From Crotophaga sulcirostris (taxonomy: Eukaryota > Chordata > Aves > Cuculiformes > Crotophagidae): DNA of 64,000 nt. Shown here piece by piece: positions 26,001 through 38,400 of the stretch (position 1 is its first letter; each line of letters opens with the position of its first letter). The stretch covers positions 2,524,934 through 2,588,933 of the forward strand of contig VYZB01000024.1 in the NCBI GenBank assembly GCA_013397455.1. Direction: 5' to 3'. The notes beneath the pieces were generated by a model. That model did no database searches, was not told the DNA's origin, and saw nothing but the letters and a program-made list of their open reading frames with translations. The translations under genes and the position numbers were made by a program.

Positions 26001-27583
26001 TACAGAAATATACATTTCCTGGTGTAGAAAATCAGAGGTTTTATGGCATAAAAACACATTATGCAGTAAATGCTAAAGTAGACAATGAATTTACTGCCTT
26101 ATATAAAAACAAAGGAATAATCAAATTAGAACTGTGTTTTCATTCATATCAGCCATAAACAATGAATTTGTGGCTTATAGACAGTCACTCAGATATGTCA
26201 ACATAGGAAGTCTTGCTACATTTTCAAGCCTTTTCAATTTCGTGAACCATGCATTTCAAGCATAATCAAATAAAACTTCACTGCATAAAACTTTCATGTC
26301 ATGAAAGTACAGTAATATTCTACCCAGATATGATTTTTTTTAAAAAAACCAAACCTGAAAACTTTTTATATATACAAGGAATTTTTAGAAATATATCGAG
26401 GTTTTATTGTATATGTTTTGCTTCCAGAAGGTCTGTTGCTAATTTGCAAAGATTGTATATGCTAAACTTAAAATATATTTATTTTGTTTCTTTGCTCTAT
26501 TTGCATTTATTTTTTTTGCTGAAGCGCATTGTTGGTAACTGATGTACCGTTCTTCACTCGAGAGTGTTAGTACTTGTGCAATGTAATACAAATGGCTGAA
26601 AAGCAGAGACCTTTGTTCATGATAGGCTGATACATAAGAAAAATAGTTGCCAAGTTACTCCTACATGATCTATAGTGAGAAAGGAGAAACACACTCTGAT
26701 TCTTTCTTGGCATTTTCGCAAACTTGACAAGTCACGACAAACCATTCGTTGTGTTATGTGTCATTGCCTGTGTAGGGTGATGGCACAGCTGGAGTGACCT
26801 GTTATCCTTCCACGTCCTTACTAACTCACTTCCCAAGGAGTCTCTCATCAGGGAGAAATTTTACAGCAGAGGAATGAGATAAAAAAATAGTCTTTTGTTA
26901 CCTGTTACCTTAAACAGTCTATATGTAGCATAATACTGATAAACTGGAATCTTTCATGTTAAATACGAAGCTCAGACTGTATATTACCAAGTGTTTTCAG
27001 TGTTTCCTAGATATTTAGATAACCTCTAAAATCAGAGAGGGAGAAATCCTGTCCTTAGTCACACTGCTAAAGTCAGAGAGAATTACTGCTGTGTTACGCA
27101 GGGCACAGTGAAATAGGAGCTTTTCAATACCAAGGAGCTGTCTGGCCTCAGGTCAGTCTGCTCTGCAACAGTGGGTCTTATTTTGTTGATATAAATGAGG
27201 TTACCTGTTGCAGAGCAGACATACAGCTGGGAAAGAGATTATTTCTACTTGCCTCCTGATCAGCCCATTTCATTAGTTCAGGATCATTTTAGGAAGCTCA
27301 GAAATGCCGTGTAGCCATCGTCTCTTGGCCCTATCTTTCCCATCACAAAATCATCTGGTTCAGGAGCGGGCAGATGGGTGACCCCAGTTGCCTGTGCTCC
27401 ATATGGGGTCTCCAGAAAACATTAAAGGTAGTTAAGGGAGGTTACATACCTTCTGTGCCCTACAGTCTCTCTCCATTATAACTTAATTCTTTGTGCATTG
27501 TGGGGTGACTAGAGGTCACTCTCTAAGTGAACAGAGTTCTTATAGTAATTCATTATATATATTTTCATTTATGTAATTTTTAC

Positions 27584-27740
27584 ACATATGTATGTATGCT
27601 GTGTAGAATTTCCAGATGTTTGCTTTTTTGCGTCTTTTCTCTAACATTCAAATTTTTAAGANACATATGTATGTATGCTGTGTAGAATTTCCAGATGTTT
27701 GCTTTTTTGCGTCTTTTCTCTAACATTCAAATTTTTAAGA
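27584..27740. repeat. 78-bp exact direct duplication flanking a single N
   Basis: Bases 27,584-27,661 are identical to 27,663-27,740, and the only base between the copies is an undetermined N at 27,662. Each copy begins ACATATGTATGTATGCTG and ends AATTTTTAAGA. Perfect identity with a one-base unknown separator is the signature of two overlapping contig ends joined without merging. I regard it as an assembly artefact, not a biological repeat. Confidence 0.85.
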
Positions 27741-28506
27741 GCTTGTAGATGTTGGGTTTTTTTTCAGATGACAGGACTACATTCTGTTAAAAAGAGAAAA
27801 GTAATGTTATTCTGTTTTGAAGTCTACTTGATTTACACGCTCAGACTTCCAACTCTTTTTAAATCTGCACCTACCATTTCCATAATTCCATTTTTCTAAT
27901 TAAAAAAACAATGTGGACCAAGCACCTGAATTCTATGAACTGGTTTGGATCAAAATGACCTGTGGTGAGTACATCCTGAATCAACAGCAAGTCAACATAA
28001 GGTGCAAACTGTAAAGAAGTCCTCATCCTGAAAACTTGCAGGATGTACAAACTGGGGAGTAAACAATTCTTATAATGGGAATTCCGAGGTGGAAAGAAAT
28101 GCAAGGCAGATGAGGGAAGGAGCAGTATCTCCTTGGCCTTATTCATCCAAACTAACATCATTAACACTTGAGAATGGAGGAGTTGCATCTAGTCACACTG
28201 CTGCACAATAGATATTACACAAACTTCCTATGGTCACTTCTCAAAGTTGCATTTGCTTGCAGTGAGAGAAAAGGAATCAGATTCTTAAAATGAGTGTAGA
28301 CATCTGACCTGACTGAAGATAGCTGGGTATTTTTCCTTTTAAAGACAGGCTTGTGAGATCCTGAAATCAGATAAGGAAGAAAATTTCAAATGCCATATAA
28401 TGTGAGTTAAGTACCCTCTTGCCCCAGCAGAGCACAGTGCCCATCTCTGCTGCTACAAAAATCATAGAAAATAAATTTTAACAGGCGTTTGACAGGTCAT
28501 CTACAT

Positions 28507-28699
28507 CAGGGGTGTCAGACTCCTGGCTCCTGCTGTTCTCCTGCTCCTGCAGCGTAAGGCGCGTCACAGGCTGCACACGTGTCCAGCGCTGGCAGGAGCG
28601 CAGGGGCAAGGAGCAGGTACAAACAAGGTGCTGGGCCAGATAAAACAAGGTGGAGGGGTGGATTTGGCCCATTCGGCCCTGGTGTACACGGTCCCTCTG
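28507..28699. mobile_element. Possible degraded hAT-like DNA transposon
   Basis: The left end, CAGGGGTGTCAGACTC, resembles the terminal inverted repeat common in hAT-superfamily nonautonomous elements. About 140 bases later there is GATTTGGCCCATTCGGCCC, which resembles the 3' part of such elements. The expected right terminal repeat is at best badly decayed, and no convincing 8-bp target duplication was found. The GC-rich interior stands out from its AT-rich surroundings. It remains a weak call. Confidence 0.3.
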
Positions 28700-31600
28700 C
28701 CAAGGCAGATAAGCAAGGCCTAAATATTTCCTAACACTGTCTGCTGATTTGTGTTTGATGAGGCTCACATGCAACAGCCTGGTTAGTTTATTTTCTCCAT
28801 GATGCTCTGGAGATCTGGCTTTCCCTCGCTGCTGGCTGATGACATTAGCTGTGTAGGTCTCACACTTTTGTTTTGCTAAGTCACTCTGAAGTGGGTCTTC
28901 ACGGAGCAAGTACAATTGTACATTGCAATGACCCAGCTGCCACAGGAACTCACAATTTCCAGTATGCCACAACCATTAGCTGCAAAGCCTCCTTTTGGAT
29001 TGGTTTGTTTGTTTTCCCCTTGTGGATAGCACTGGGTCCAAACTGCATATGGTTGGGCTCAGGTCTTCTATGCTGCCAGAGGGAAGAGAGGGCACGCTCA
29101 CACATTGCAGAATCTCAGGGGCTGGAGATTCACTACTGTTTCGATGCAAATTACTTTTAGGTTACAAATGCTTATATTTTTGAGCAGTAATCAAATAACT
29201 ATGCATATTTATCTTCATGAAGACACCTCTGATTTTTAAAATTCCAAGCACTAGAAATACATATACCCTCACATTGTCAGTGTTTAGCATTTGCATTTTG
29301 AAAAATAGCTCAGATCTTGTTTATGAAGGTTAGCAAAGGATGGAAGAGGTTTCAGGAAAAGAGGACAGAAATTTACCACATTTGCGTGGCTGGTTTTATC
29401 TCAAAACAAAGTTATTTTGCTACACTGTGAACACATGAGCGCTTTGTACCGTAAATGCTGGCAGTTTAATTAAGGTGGCATTATTGTTAAGAATCTTAAG
29501 ACAGAGAAAACTTTCTGTTCAAACTTTGTTGCTGTTCTATTTCAGCTAAAATGCATTAGTTAAGTAAATCAAATAAAAAGCAATTTTTTTTACCTTTGGC
29601 ATTCCATGCCACAAGTCTTTAATTTGCACTGCATTGCTGTACCTAGTAAAGAATAACAGTCAGCATCTTCCTGATAGATTCAGCTGTTCAAATAGGGCAA
29701 CCATGCAAACACTTCTGTCAGAGGAAATGTTCATTAAGTTGGGTTTCATGTATTGGATGTGATGTTTGAGAGGAAACAGATTGCAAAAGTGAATAATGTA
29801 AAGCTGGTTTCCTCTCAAAATACACCTTAAATCCACTGATTCAAGTGTCAGCTTCTTTCCCACTTTTTGAAGCACTGATATTTAATTATGCACTTCTGCC
29901 ACTTCTGTGAAATGTATTAGAGACAAAACGCCTACTGCCAAGACATTGTGATTATTGAGGTCCTATCAGCATTCCTAAGATTGATGTCACTAATGTATGC
30001 TACTATTTATAAAGAGTAGAAGTGAAATTTACCTTATGTGCACAATGCAACATTTCAAACCATCTTGAGATGAAGAAAAATAGCATTTTTCTATTGGAAA
30101 ATATTTTGATTAAAAATAACTCGGTAAGTATCTCTAAAACACAGCCCTCCTTGCAAAGCTCAAGGGTGATGCTAAGCCTAAACTCAGTATGTATGTTACA
30201 TCAAATTTTAGTGGCTGCAGATCACCATACCTCCACTGAAAGCAAAGCTGCCATAAAGTCTGATGTAACCACATAGTTTTTCCACCACCTGAAGCTCAAA
30301 CTGAGATCCTAAGCCCTAGGTCCCGAATTTGGCTTTTCAGAGCATTCTACTGAACAGAGTGAGAAAATATCACTAGTGAAGGAAAAAAAACCCACTATAA
30401 TGGCAACACATTTCCATTTTGTACATCCATGTGAATGTAACAGACTGTGAATCAACTTGCACTTACACGTTGTAAACACGTACATTATTGAAACCAACAT
30501 ATTCATTATTAAACTCTGAATTATGCACGCTTCTTTTGCAATCAGCTCATTTATGTCTTTAGAAAGCAAGAATGCCTTCTGCAACACTCATTGGAAGTGC
30601 AGCGTGCCCCAATGCTACTCAGAAATACAGCATTCATAGCAGAGACACTTTATTTGCTTTAATGACTAAATCCTCCACTTTCCATTGTTCACTGGTAAAA
30701 GCAGAAATAGCAGTAAGCGAAACACTGTGTTCTGAAAAAATAATTGCCTTCATATTCCTTGAAATCTAAGAAATAGGGACGTGGCTTGAACAAATACACA
30801 ATTGTATTTTCTTGTAAATGTTCCACTGGATTAACCATGTGATGATCTGCACTGACAGTGGACAGTAAGTTCTTGTTCCCCAGCTCCTCTCTCTTGTGCT
30901 ATGGTGGCAGGACTGGCATCTCACTCCTCCCAAGAGGGAGGAAACCAGTGACGTGCAGTGCCTGCACATGTGTGCTGGAGGCACAAACAGAGCAAATCCC
31001 TTCCCTGCAAAACATTGCCTTGTATATGAAAAGTGGGAATTTGACCCCCTCTTGTAGTGCTTGGTTTATGCCTATCCCTCACTAGCTCATTCCTGGAAGG
31101 GACTTTTCCAGTGTGATAGTGCCTCATGTAGGCAGACATATACAGGGACCTTCATTTAAAATTTACAAATGAAGGGTGAAGCTTACGACCTAGCTGTGTC
31201 AGTGAAGGAAAAACTGAGCCTGGATGAAGACAATATTTAAAAAAGTTTTCAAATTGCTAAGGAGAAAATAGTCTCCTTTTTTTGAGGTCTGTGCTGAACT
31301 GTATTGCATAACTCATTCCAGCATGCTGAAAAGTGTTGTTCACTGTGCATCTAAGCCAACAGGAATTTGTCTGCTGATTTCAGTAGCATCTGAAATAGAT
31401 TATCAAGGTTTATGCCAGGATTAGTTTATGATCTCTTTCTATGTGACTCTCTAAAGCGTGTTTTACCTTGTGGCATACAGACTGTCCTGTAGCAGCCCTT
31501 CCTCAGCACATCTGCAGAATTAGAGTGTCTGTAAGCTCCAAAGTTACTTCAAGAGAACTGATGTTTAGCTCAAGTGCCTTATTTCAGTTTTCCTCTTTTG

Positions 31601-33444
31601 CTATCTGACAAGATCTGTATTTAAGACTATACTAACTCACGATATTTTAGGTACCTTATGCAGGGCTAAGGAGAAAAATCATTGTGGATGGAACTGTGGC
31701 AAGCAAGTGAAGGAAAGGAAGAAACTCTACACTGCAGCAGAAGTCCCACATGAATGCAACTGCAGTATAAAAGATGGTGTTACGTTTCTCTCCATTCACC
31801 TGCCACGTAGAGTATTATTTTTACAATTCCCAGGTCAGGGTTTGTATTCAGACATTTGAGATGAGCAAGTGTCACCACTGGCACTTGCAGCTGCCTCCTC
31901 CTCTGACCATGTCTTCCTGCTTGGGCTGGGGTTGATGCATCAAATGCAAGCATACTAGCAGGGAAAACAAAGGGGGAGTGATAATTTTCCAGCTTCCTTC
32001 AAAGCAAAAGACTATGATGAATATATTGAAGTTGTTACCAGTTTTAAATATCCCATGCACATTTCAGCCAAAATAAAGGAGTGGAAAATCTGTAGGACAG
32101 TTTTTCAGAGAGATGCAAAAAAGAAAAACATTATATTCATTAGACATTTTATGCATAAAGCACCGTAGGAGTCACAGCCCTGCAAAACTTCCTTGGTACT
32201 GGCCTTGCTGCTTGCAGATTCTTTACAGTTAGCTTCCTGTGGGAAATTAATCTAGTTTTTTTTTTTTTGTGATTTGCAGAACTTTTGCAATGACAGTAGT
32301 GTAACTTCTAACTGCAGATCAACTTCTCCCTGCCTGATTTTTGCCTTAGAGAGACTCTAATGATGCTTTGAATATGTGATAAAAGGTGCTTACTACTTAC
32401 AAAACTGTACATTCATCATGCTTTCCTGATGACAGACTCACACATGAAAACGTCACCTTCAAAACTAATGGAATCAGAGCAGCAACCAGATTCTAAAAAT
32501 AGATGCTTCCTGTGTTAAGACATTGGTTTCTCATTTCTTACCTGGGATCCTTTACTGCTGTGATCATAATTTTATAACAGACACAAGCATTCATCTAGTA
32601 TTCATTTCAGAATGGCTATTAAAGAAAAAATCATAATTTTCAAACAAGTTTCACAGTTTATTTAGAGTGAAAGACTTGTGCCTTAATGGTGAGTTTCTTG
32701 GCAGAGTAGTAGGGTGACAATAAATACTGTTGAAATACTAGTATTGTTAAAAAAAACTACTTTAAGGTGTGTTTAGGACTTGTCTGAGGCAACCTAAAGA
32801 TCTGATCTGTTTTTGTGAGAGTGTTTGAGAGTTTGGTATGCAATGGCTATTTCACCTTCATTTGTTTTATGCACCTGCTAATGTGCTGGCAATATTTTGG
32901 GGTATTCTTTGAGGACAGTAATATTTTGGGGTATGAAGATTTGAATAGTTTGGAGTGATTCTTTTTCTGTTCATCTGTTTAATTTGTCTGGCAACGTGCA
33001 AAATCTTTGAAGAAATCCTCAAACTCATTAAAAGGGGAAAAGTAAAGGACTCCAAGCCAATTACTTCTTGTGGAAGATGATAGTTCAAAACCTAGTGTTA
33101 AAGCATAATTTTGAAAGCAAAAAGTGCTGAAAGTTTCCAATTGCAACATACTGGTTCTTTCTTTCCTATTTGCTGTGGGCTACCTGATACTGCTGCTACT
33201 GTCAGATGGTCACTTCATATGTCCGGTATCAGAAGATGTGGAGATGACACGGTCTGGTGGGCAAGTCCACCATCACTCCCTGCCGCAGCACACAGGAAGA
33301 AATGGTATTCCCAGCAGTGTGTCAGACTCCCTCTACACCATTGCTGTCAGAGGCTGATGTGGTTTGAATGTGACGTGTTCTTTCACATGGTCTTGCCTTC
33401 TCCTGCAGTGACTTGGATTTCTGCACTTCCTTCCTTCTCCTAAC

Positions 33445-33450
33445 TTTATT
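33445..33450 (-). promoter_or_regulatory. CALCR: Candidate polyadenylation signal of CALCR
   Basis: The minus strand reads AATAAA here, 46 bases after the stop codon of the last CALCR exon. This would give a very short 3' untranslated region. Calcitonin-receptor mRNAs usually have longer ones, so this may be a minor or unused site. Another AATAAA on the minus strand lies at 32,658-32,663. Confidence 0.35.
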
Positions 33451-33496
33451 CACAAGCAGAGTATGAAATTATGTGGTTGCAATGGCTGGTGCTTAG

Positions 33497-33718
33497 CTAG
33501 GTAGATGTCTCTCCAGATTTCAATGCAACAAGTTCAGAGTCCTCGATGTATCTTCCATTTAACTGTTCACTGTTGGAATCATGATGGTACAGGTAAACAG
33601 GGACCTCTGTGATTGATGTTGCAGTGTAGGAGGTAGATCGTGTGGAACAGTGCTCGCGGCGCCTCTGGCCCCACTGGGTTTTGTACTGTGTCCATTGCCT
33701 TTTCAAAGCTCCCTGTAC
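33497..33718 (-). CDS. CALCR: CALCR last coding exon: helix 8 and C-terminal tail
   Basis: This is the terminal coding exon of a class B receptor, 222 nt, giving 73 residues and a TAG stop at 33,497-33,499. It starts in phase 0 after an acceptor reading TTATTTCACAG. The first residues, VQGALKRQWTQYKTQWGQR, continue the conserved E-VQ junction of helix 8; KRQW and QWxQR are characteristic of CALCR and not of CALCRL, which has RRNW and QFG. The middle, EVPVYLYHHD, aligns with the DIPIYI segment of mammalian CALCR tails. The last part, SEQLNG..IEDSE, instead resembles the CALCRL tail and is probably ancestral. The tail is Ser/Thr-rich (CSTRSTSYTATS), as expected for phosphorylation and arrestin binding. 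It has no alanine run of the kind seen in the human protein. Confidence 0.92.
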   Translation of the reverse strand, partial: VQGALKRQWTQYKTQWGQRRREHCSTRSTSYTATSITEVPVYLYHHDSNSEQLNGRYIEDSELVALKSGETST

Positions 33719-35235
33719 CTGTGAAATAAACACATAGTTACAGTGAGGCATAACCTAAACCCTGGTAATTGTAGACATTTTAAAAGGGAAGGGAAACTCC
33801 AGATCCAATTCCATCAGTTTCAGTCTGCCTTTCTCCTACTCTCTTCTTCCAGATCCAGAAGCAGAAGCTGCTGCTCAGCCCCTGGCCTTCACGGTCTCCC
33901 TGCCTACCCTATAGCAGCAATTAAAGTTTCTGCAGTTGTTGCTGCTTATGAAGAGTGGGTGTAGGTTAGTGCTTCCCCTAAAAGATAAATGTGGAACAGA
34001 TCGCTGCATGGGAACAGAGTAGGATGCTGTGGTAGCAGGCAGAGGAAGGAGGAATAGGGATTAAAACCCATCTGATGCTACAGCTGGATCTTTGCCCCTG
34101 GAAAGGCTAATGGATTGTGATCCCTGAAGAAACTTAATCTTGACTAAAACTGGCCATGAATGGCAAAGTGTAAGCACACTTCAAGAGCTTGTCAGGGCTA
34201 ATTTTGTAGAGAGAAAGAGTTGGAGGATTAGTACAGCTAAACAGAGATTTTGTTCTGGCAATTCAAGAAGCAGTTCTGTGCTGGCAAAAAATAGCACCTA
34301 TCACAGAAGTGTAGCAGAGATTTTCAATCTTTGGATATTCATCTTCTAGGAATAAAAAATTTTATTCACCATTTACATTAAGAGTGATATTATATATGAC
34401 ACCAGGATGCAACTTAAGATGTTAAGTACTGCCAGGGAACAAGACACACTTTGCCAACTATGCATTCAGGCATACTGACACTAGGTCCTTCCCAAAGCAA
34501 GGAGAGGGCAAACTCTGGCTCTATTCCTTCAGCCAGCAAAATGTGAGTACAGGAGCAGTTTGCGGTAATAATCTGCTGTACCTTCCAGAGGAAGGAAGGT
34601 ACAGGTGAGGCACTGTGATGACAGAAGTGCCCTGGAGTTTCTGTGCTCCTGCTGAGGTGGACATTGTCATTTTTGCTCAGAGAGTAATCTGAAGTCATTC
34701 TCTAGGCTCTCTGCAGACCAATAGTTCGGATTCACATAGATGAATCTGAATGACTTTAATATTTCCCAAGTCTCCACTGTATTAATATGTATATAGTAAA
34801 ATGTTATCTACTCACCACCCACAGCTGCCTGCAAGAAAGCTGTTTCATGTCATATAAGGACAAGGCTTCATAAAGAATTGCTATGAATCCAAGATGCTTA
34901 CTGAGTGTACAGTGCAACTATGCAGCATGCCAAGACTAGATATTTCAGTTGCTTTGGGTTTTTATTTTTAATCTAAGATGCAAGCCAAGGTATGTGGATT
35001 GATGCTATAAATCCTCACCCAGGCAAGTAGCTACACTGACCTTGGTATGACTACCTTCTTGAGCAAACAAATGTTTGCTGGAGTATTCCTCTAAAATGAA
35101 CTGAAAACTATACATATGCTCAGTTTCCAATACTAGCTCTTTTTTTTTCGCTATTGCTTAGCTTAAGACAAAGTTGTTAAGAGTTCTTTTCTTCTGGAGA
35201 AATATATTGTAATTCACCTTCTCCTAACACATAAG

Positions 35236-35301
35236 AAAAGAGGAGAAAAGAAAAGAGGAGAAAAGAAAAGAGGAGAAAAGAAAAGAGGAGAAAAGAAAAG
35301 A
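35236..35301 (+). repeat. 15-bp purine satellite (AAAAGAGGAGAAAAG)n
   Basis: Four perfect copies of a 15-base all-purine unit are followed by a partial one running into an assembly gap. The array lies inside a CALCR intron, on the strand opposite to transcription, so the pre-mRNA carries the pyrimidine version. Confidence 0.92.
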
Positions 35302-35382
35302 NNNNNNNNNNNNNNNNNNNNNNNNNNNNNNNNNNNNNNNNNNNNNNNNNNNNNNNNNNNNNNNNNNNNNNNNNNNNNNNNN
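35302..35382. other. Assembly gap of 81 N
   Basis: This is a run of 81 undetermined bases between the 15-bp purine satellite and a simple (AAAAG)n tract. The assembler evidently failed in the repeat, so the true array may be longer or shorter than shown. Confidence 0.99.
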
Positions 35383-35440
35383 AGAAAAGAAAAGAAAAGA
35401 AAAGAAAAGAAAAGAAAAGAAAAAAAAGAAAAGAAAAAAG
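35383..35440 (+). repeat. (AAAAG)n simple repeat
   Basis: About nine AAAAG units run without interruption, then a few imperfect ones with longer A runs. It is probably the same purine array as the one to the left of the gap, with a simpler unit. Confidence 0.92.
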
Positions 35441-38400
35441 GTTGACTGTAGTTTAATTAGACATCAAGCAAAGAGAAGGCATATGTTTACAATGGAACGT
35501 TAATTACAGGGGCTGTGAGCAAAGCTTACTATGACAATATTCGATTTAAGGAGAAATGGCTGCATGTATGCATGTTTCCTATCACAGAATTGCCAAAGTT
35601 GATTAGTGAGAAAGAACTGGTGCATGGGAGAATAATGCAATTGTCGCATATGATACAGAAACATTACACACGATCAACCCTGCAAAGATTTTAGTAATTT
35701 TAAAATTGCCTTTTGATGTTACAGTATGAATATTGTAGCTAGTCACCCTAAAAGCTATGGGGAGAAAGAAATCTTCAGAAGGATTAAGTCAGTGACTTTT
35801 CCCAATATCACACTGGGGCAGCAGTTCTGGTAACCTACAGCCAAGCACAATGAGGATAATAAAGAAATCTTGGATGTGCACACCAGCTCTGCCTGCCTGC
35901 AGAGGCATCTCTCCAATGCCACCACTGCAGTCATCAGTGTCGGTAGCCACTGTGCATCTCTGGCCATTGCCTCTGCCCCATAGCATTCAGTGTGTTTGCA
36001 TTTCACATCAGCTCATCCATCCAGATTAATCTCAGGAGTCCTAGCTCCCCTTCCCCTGCCCCCTGCATCGATCCCAAGGCTTTGATCACTCTTGCATGAG
36101 CTGCGGTGACAGTGATGAGCTCTCAAACTGCTCTCAGTTGAGCTGGAGTCTGACCGGCCACTGGGGCAACCACAGGTCTGGAGATGATAACACGGTGAAC
36201 TGAAGAGGGAAGAACAACGTCACTGAGTCTTACAAAGCCTGCTGTGAGGAGCTTATATTTTTCTTCTCAGAAAGGGATCACACTTAAATTGTATGTCCGA
36301 TCAGGGAGAGAACAGTCACATCCCTTCCAGTTCACCTCATGATTAGAAATGCCATTAATCAGGTTTAAAAGGCTCCATGGAGTAGTGAGAGCATGAGGTC
36401 AAAGCAGCTGTATTTTTATTCTCCACTGAACTGCTGGCCTGTACAAGAATGCAGCCGCAAATGGATAATGGATAGTACAAGCTGCCGCACTTGAGTAAAA
36501 CAACATGTTAATCTAGATTTCTACTATGATTCCAAGGATCTCAGATGATCATAATTCAGTGCCAACTAAAACTGTTCATGCATGGATTTTTAAATGTGAG
36601 AGCAGCACATTACTGAAAATCACATGCACAGTCATAACGTATTTATGACCAAGAAGGCTCCTGGGGACCAGGAGGGTCAGGGCAACGCCTGCCATACTTT
36701 CTGCTGTGATAGCAGATGGAAAAAAGCAAAGTCTAAAGAAACTAAGAGCTTAAGTTTATTTACTCTGCTCTTCAGAACTTAAAAGGTTTTTCTGTTTTCT
36801 ATTAGCCATTCGTGTCTCTTTGGCACACAAAATATATGGCTGATCTTTTTCCAAACAGACTTTCCATTTTGTTTGCCAGCCTTGCAGTCTAGAAGAAAAC
36901 TCAGGCCTGGAAGTATGGTCTGCTGAGCAGACTATTGTGGAGACTTTGTATCATCTGTACAACACTGTTGTTGGACAAACTATCCAGTCCTGCTGGACAC
37001 TGAGAATCCATATGAAAATGCACAAGAACTGTCATTTTAAATGTCCAAGACAAATTCATTGTTTATGTGTTCTTCCACATGAATGCAGACATCAGTACAA
37101 TTTCTTATCACTTTTTTTTATATTTCTCTCTGTAGATGGGGTCATGGTAGTAAAATAAGGCTGGTGAGGTAGTAGGTGATGAATGCACTATGAAACAGTC
37201 AGGTGGTACTGAGTTTAGAATTATTTGTCCTGGCTAAACTTCATGTGATTCAACCTTGAAGTTAAATATTCCAGCAGGAAAAAGTAAATCCTACACTATC
37301 CAGGTTCCTGTGGTACTAAAACTAATCTCCTTACTGTACACTGAATTTTTCTAATGAGAAATAATGTTGAGCTCTATGGCAGCAGATGTATACAGCAACT
37401 TGGAAACAATCTCCTTCCATGACTGAAGACCATACTGTGGTTTTGGTCTATGTCCTACTGCACACAAGAAAGGACTAGGGGAAATTATCTCAGCTTTGTT
37501 CTCTTGGGCAGCCAAACTTAGACCCACGCTTGCTTTGGAAGGACCTAAACTCATCTTGGCATCAGTCTGTGGTTACTCCTCTATAGGTTTTGTGCCTTAT
37601 ATATCTGCACCTTGCGTAACTGCAGGAAAAAATGGGATTTGGAGGAAAAGGGTCATAATCCTTTAATCCTCTCCTCTAGCCTGACCCAGCCCAGCCCGGC
37701 TACTCTAGTACATAAATTTGCTTGATATTTATTGGCAATGTGCTGATGCGAGTAGTGCCAACCTTTCTTGAGTCTATATGACCAGAGTCATCTTTGTCTC
37801 TCTGCCCACATTAATGAGAAATTCTAAAAAAACCCTTCTCTTCTTGTCCAGTAAATAAAATTTCCAATAAAAAAATAATTAGAGGGTTTCTCAACATCCC
37901 AGCCATTGGCCATGTTAGCTATCCTGCAAGACTGCAAAGATATAATTTAAAAAATGGGTGTCATGATGCAAAGTACCCAAGCACCAACAATATTCCCATT
38001 CAACAGATCTGAGAAAGCTAAATCCCTATGGCTTCTTGTTCTTAGTGCTTGGTGTTGATGAACGTTTCTGATCAGCCCCTCCACCCAGGAATTATTAATT
38101 CATTTTTTTTCTCATTTTGGGCACCATTCTTTCCATGTGCCCCTTTGGTGATGATTCACTGACAGTTCAAGTATCGGAAGTGAATATCCAGATCAGGGCC
38201 TTTCACGGGGAAGAGGTAATTTTTCTGTGGGCTGACAGATCTGTCCAAAAGGCTTTCAGAGGCAACTGGTAACTATTGCTGCTATTCAGGATTTGGATCT
38301 AGACTGTGTACCTTCAGTCCATGTAAGGAGTGACTTGATGCTATTGCCACTTCCTAACAGCAGCTCAGTCAGTGCTGAAGTCCACAAAGTGCAGCGTGTC

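Larger units (their letters stand above)
23092..33444. other. Noncoding region downstream of the receptor gene
   Basis: About 10 kb without a recognised gene. Overlapping frames on both strands at 25,430-25,836 lie in a locally GC-richer patch and look like chance frames. A possible degraded DNA transposon lies at about 28,507-28,699. A false-looking duplication sits around an N at 27,662. Part of the right-hand end may be 3' untranslated sequence of the receptor if its mRNA extends past the first candidate polyadenylation signal. Confidence 0.45.

Noticed and set aside
27584..27740. A genuine tandem repeat or recent segmental duplication
   Set aside because: Perfect identity with a lone N between the copies points to an unmerged contig overlap.
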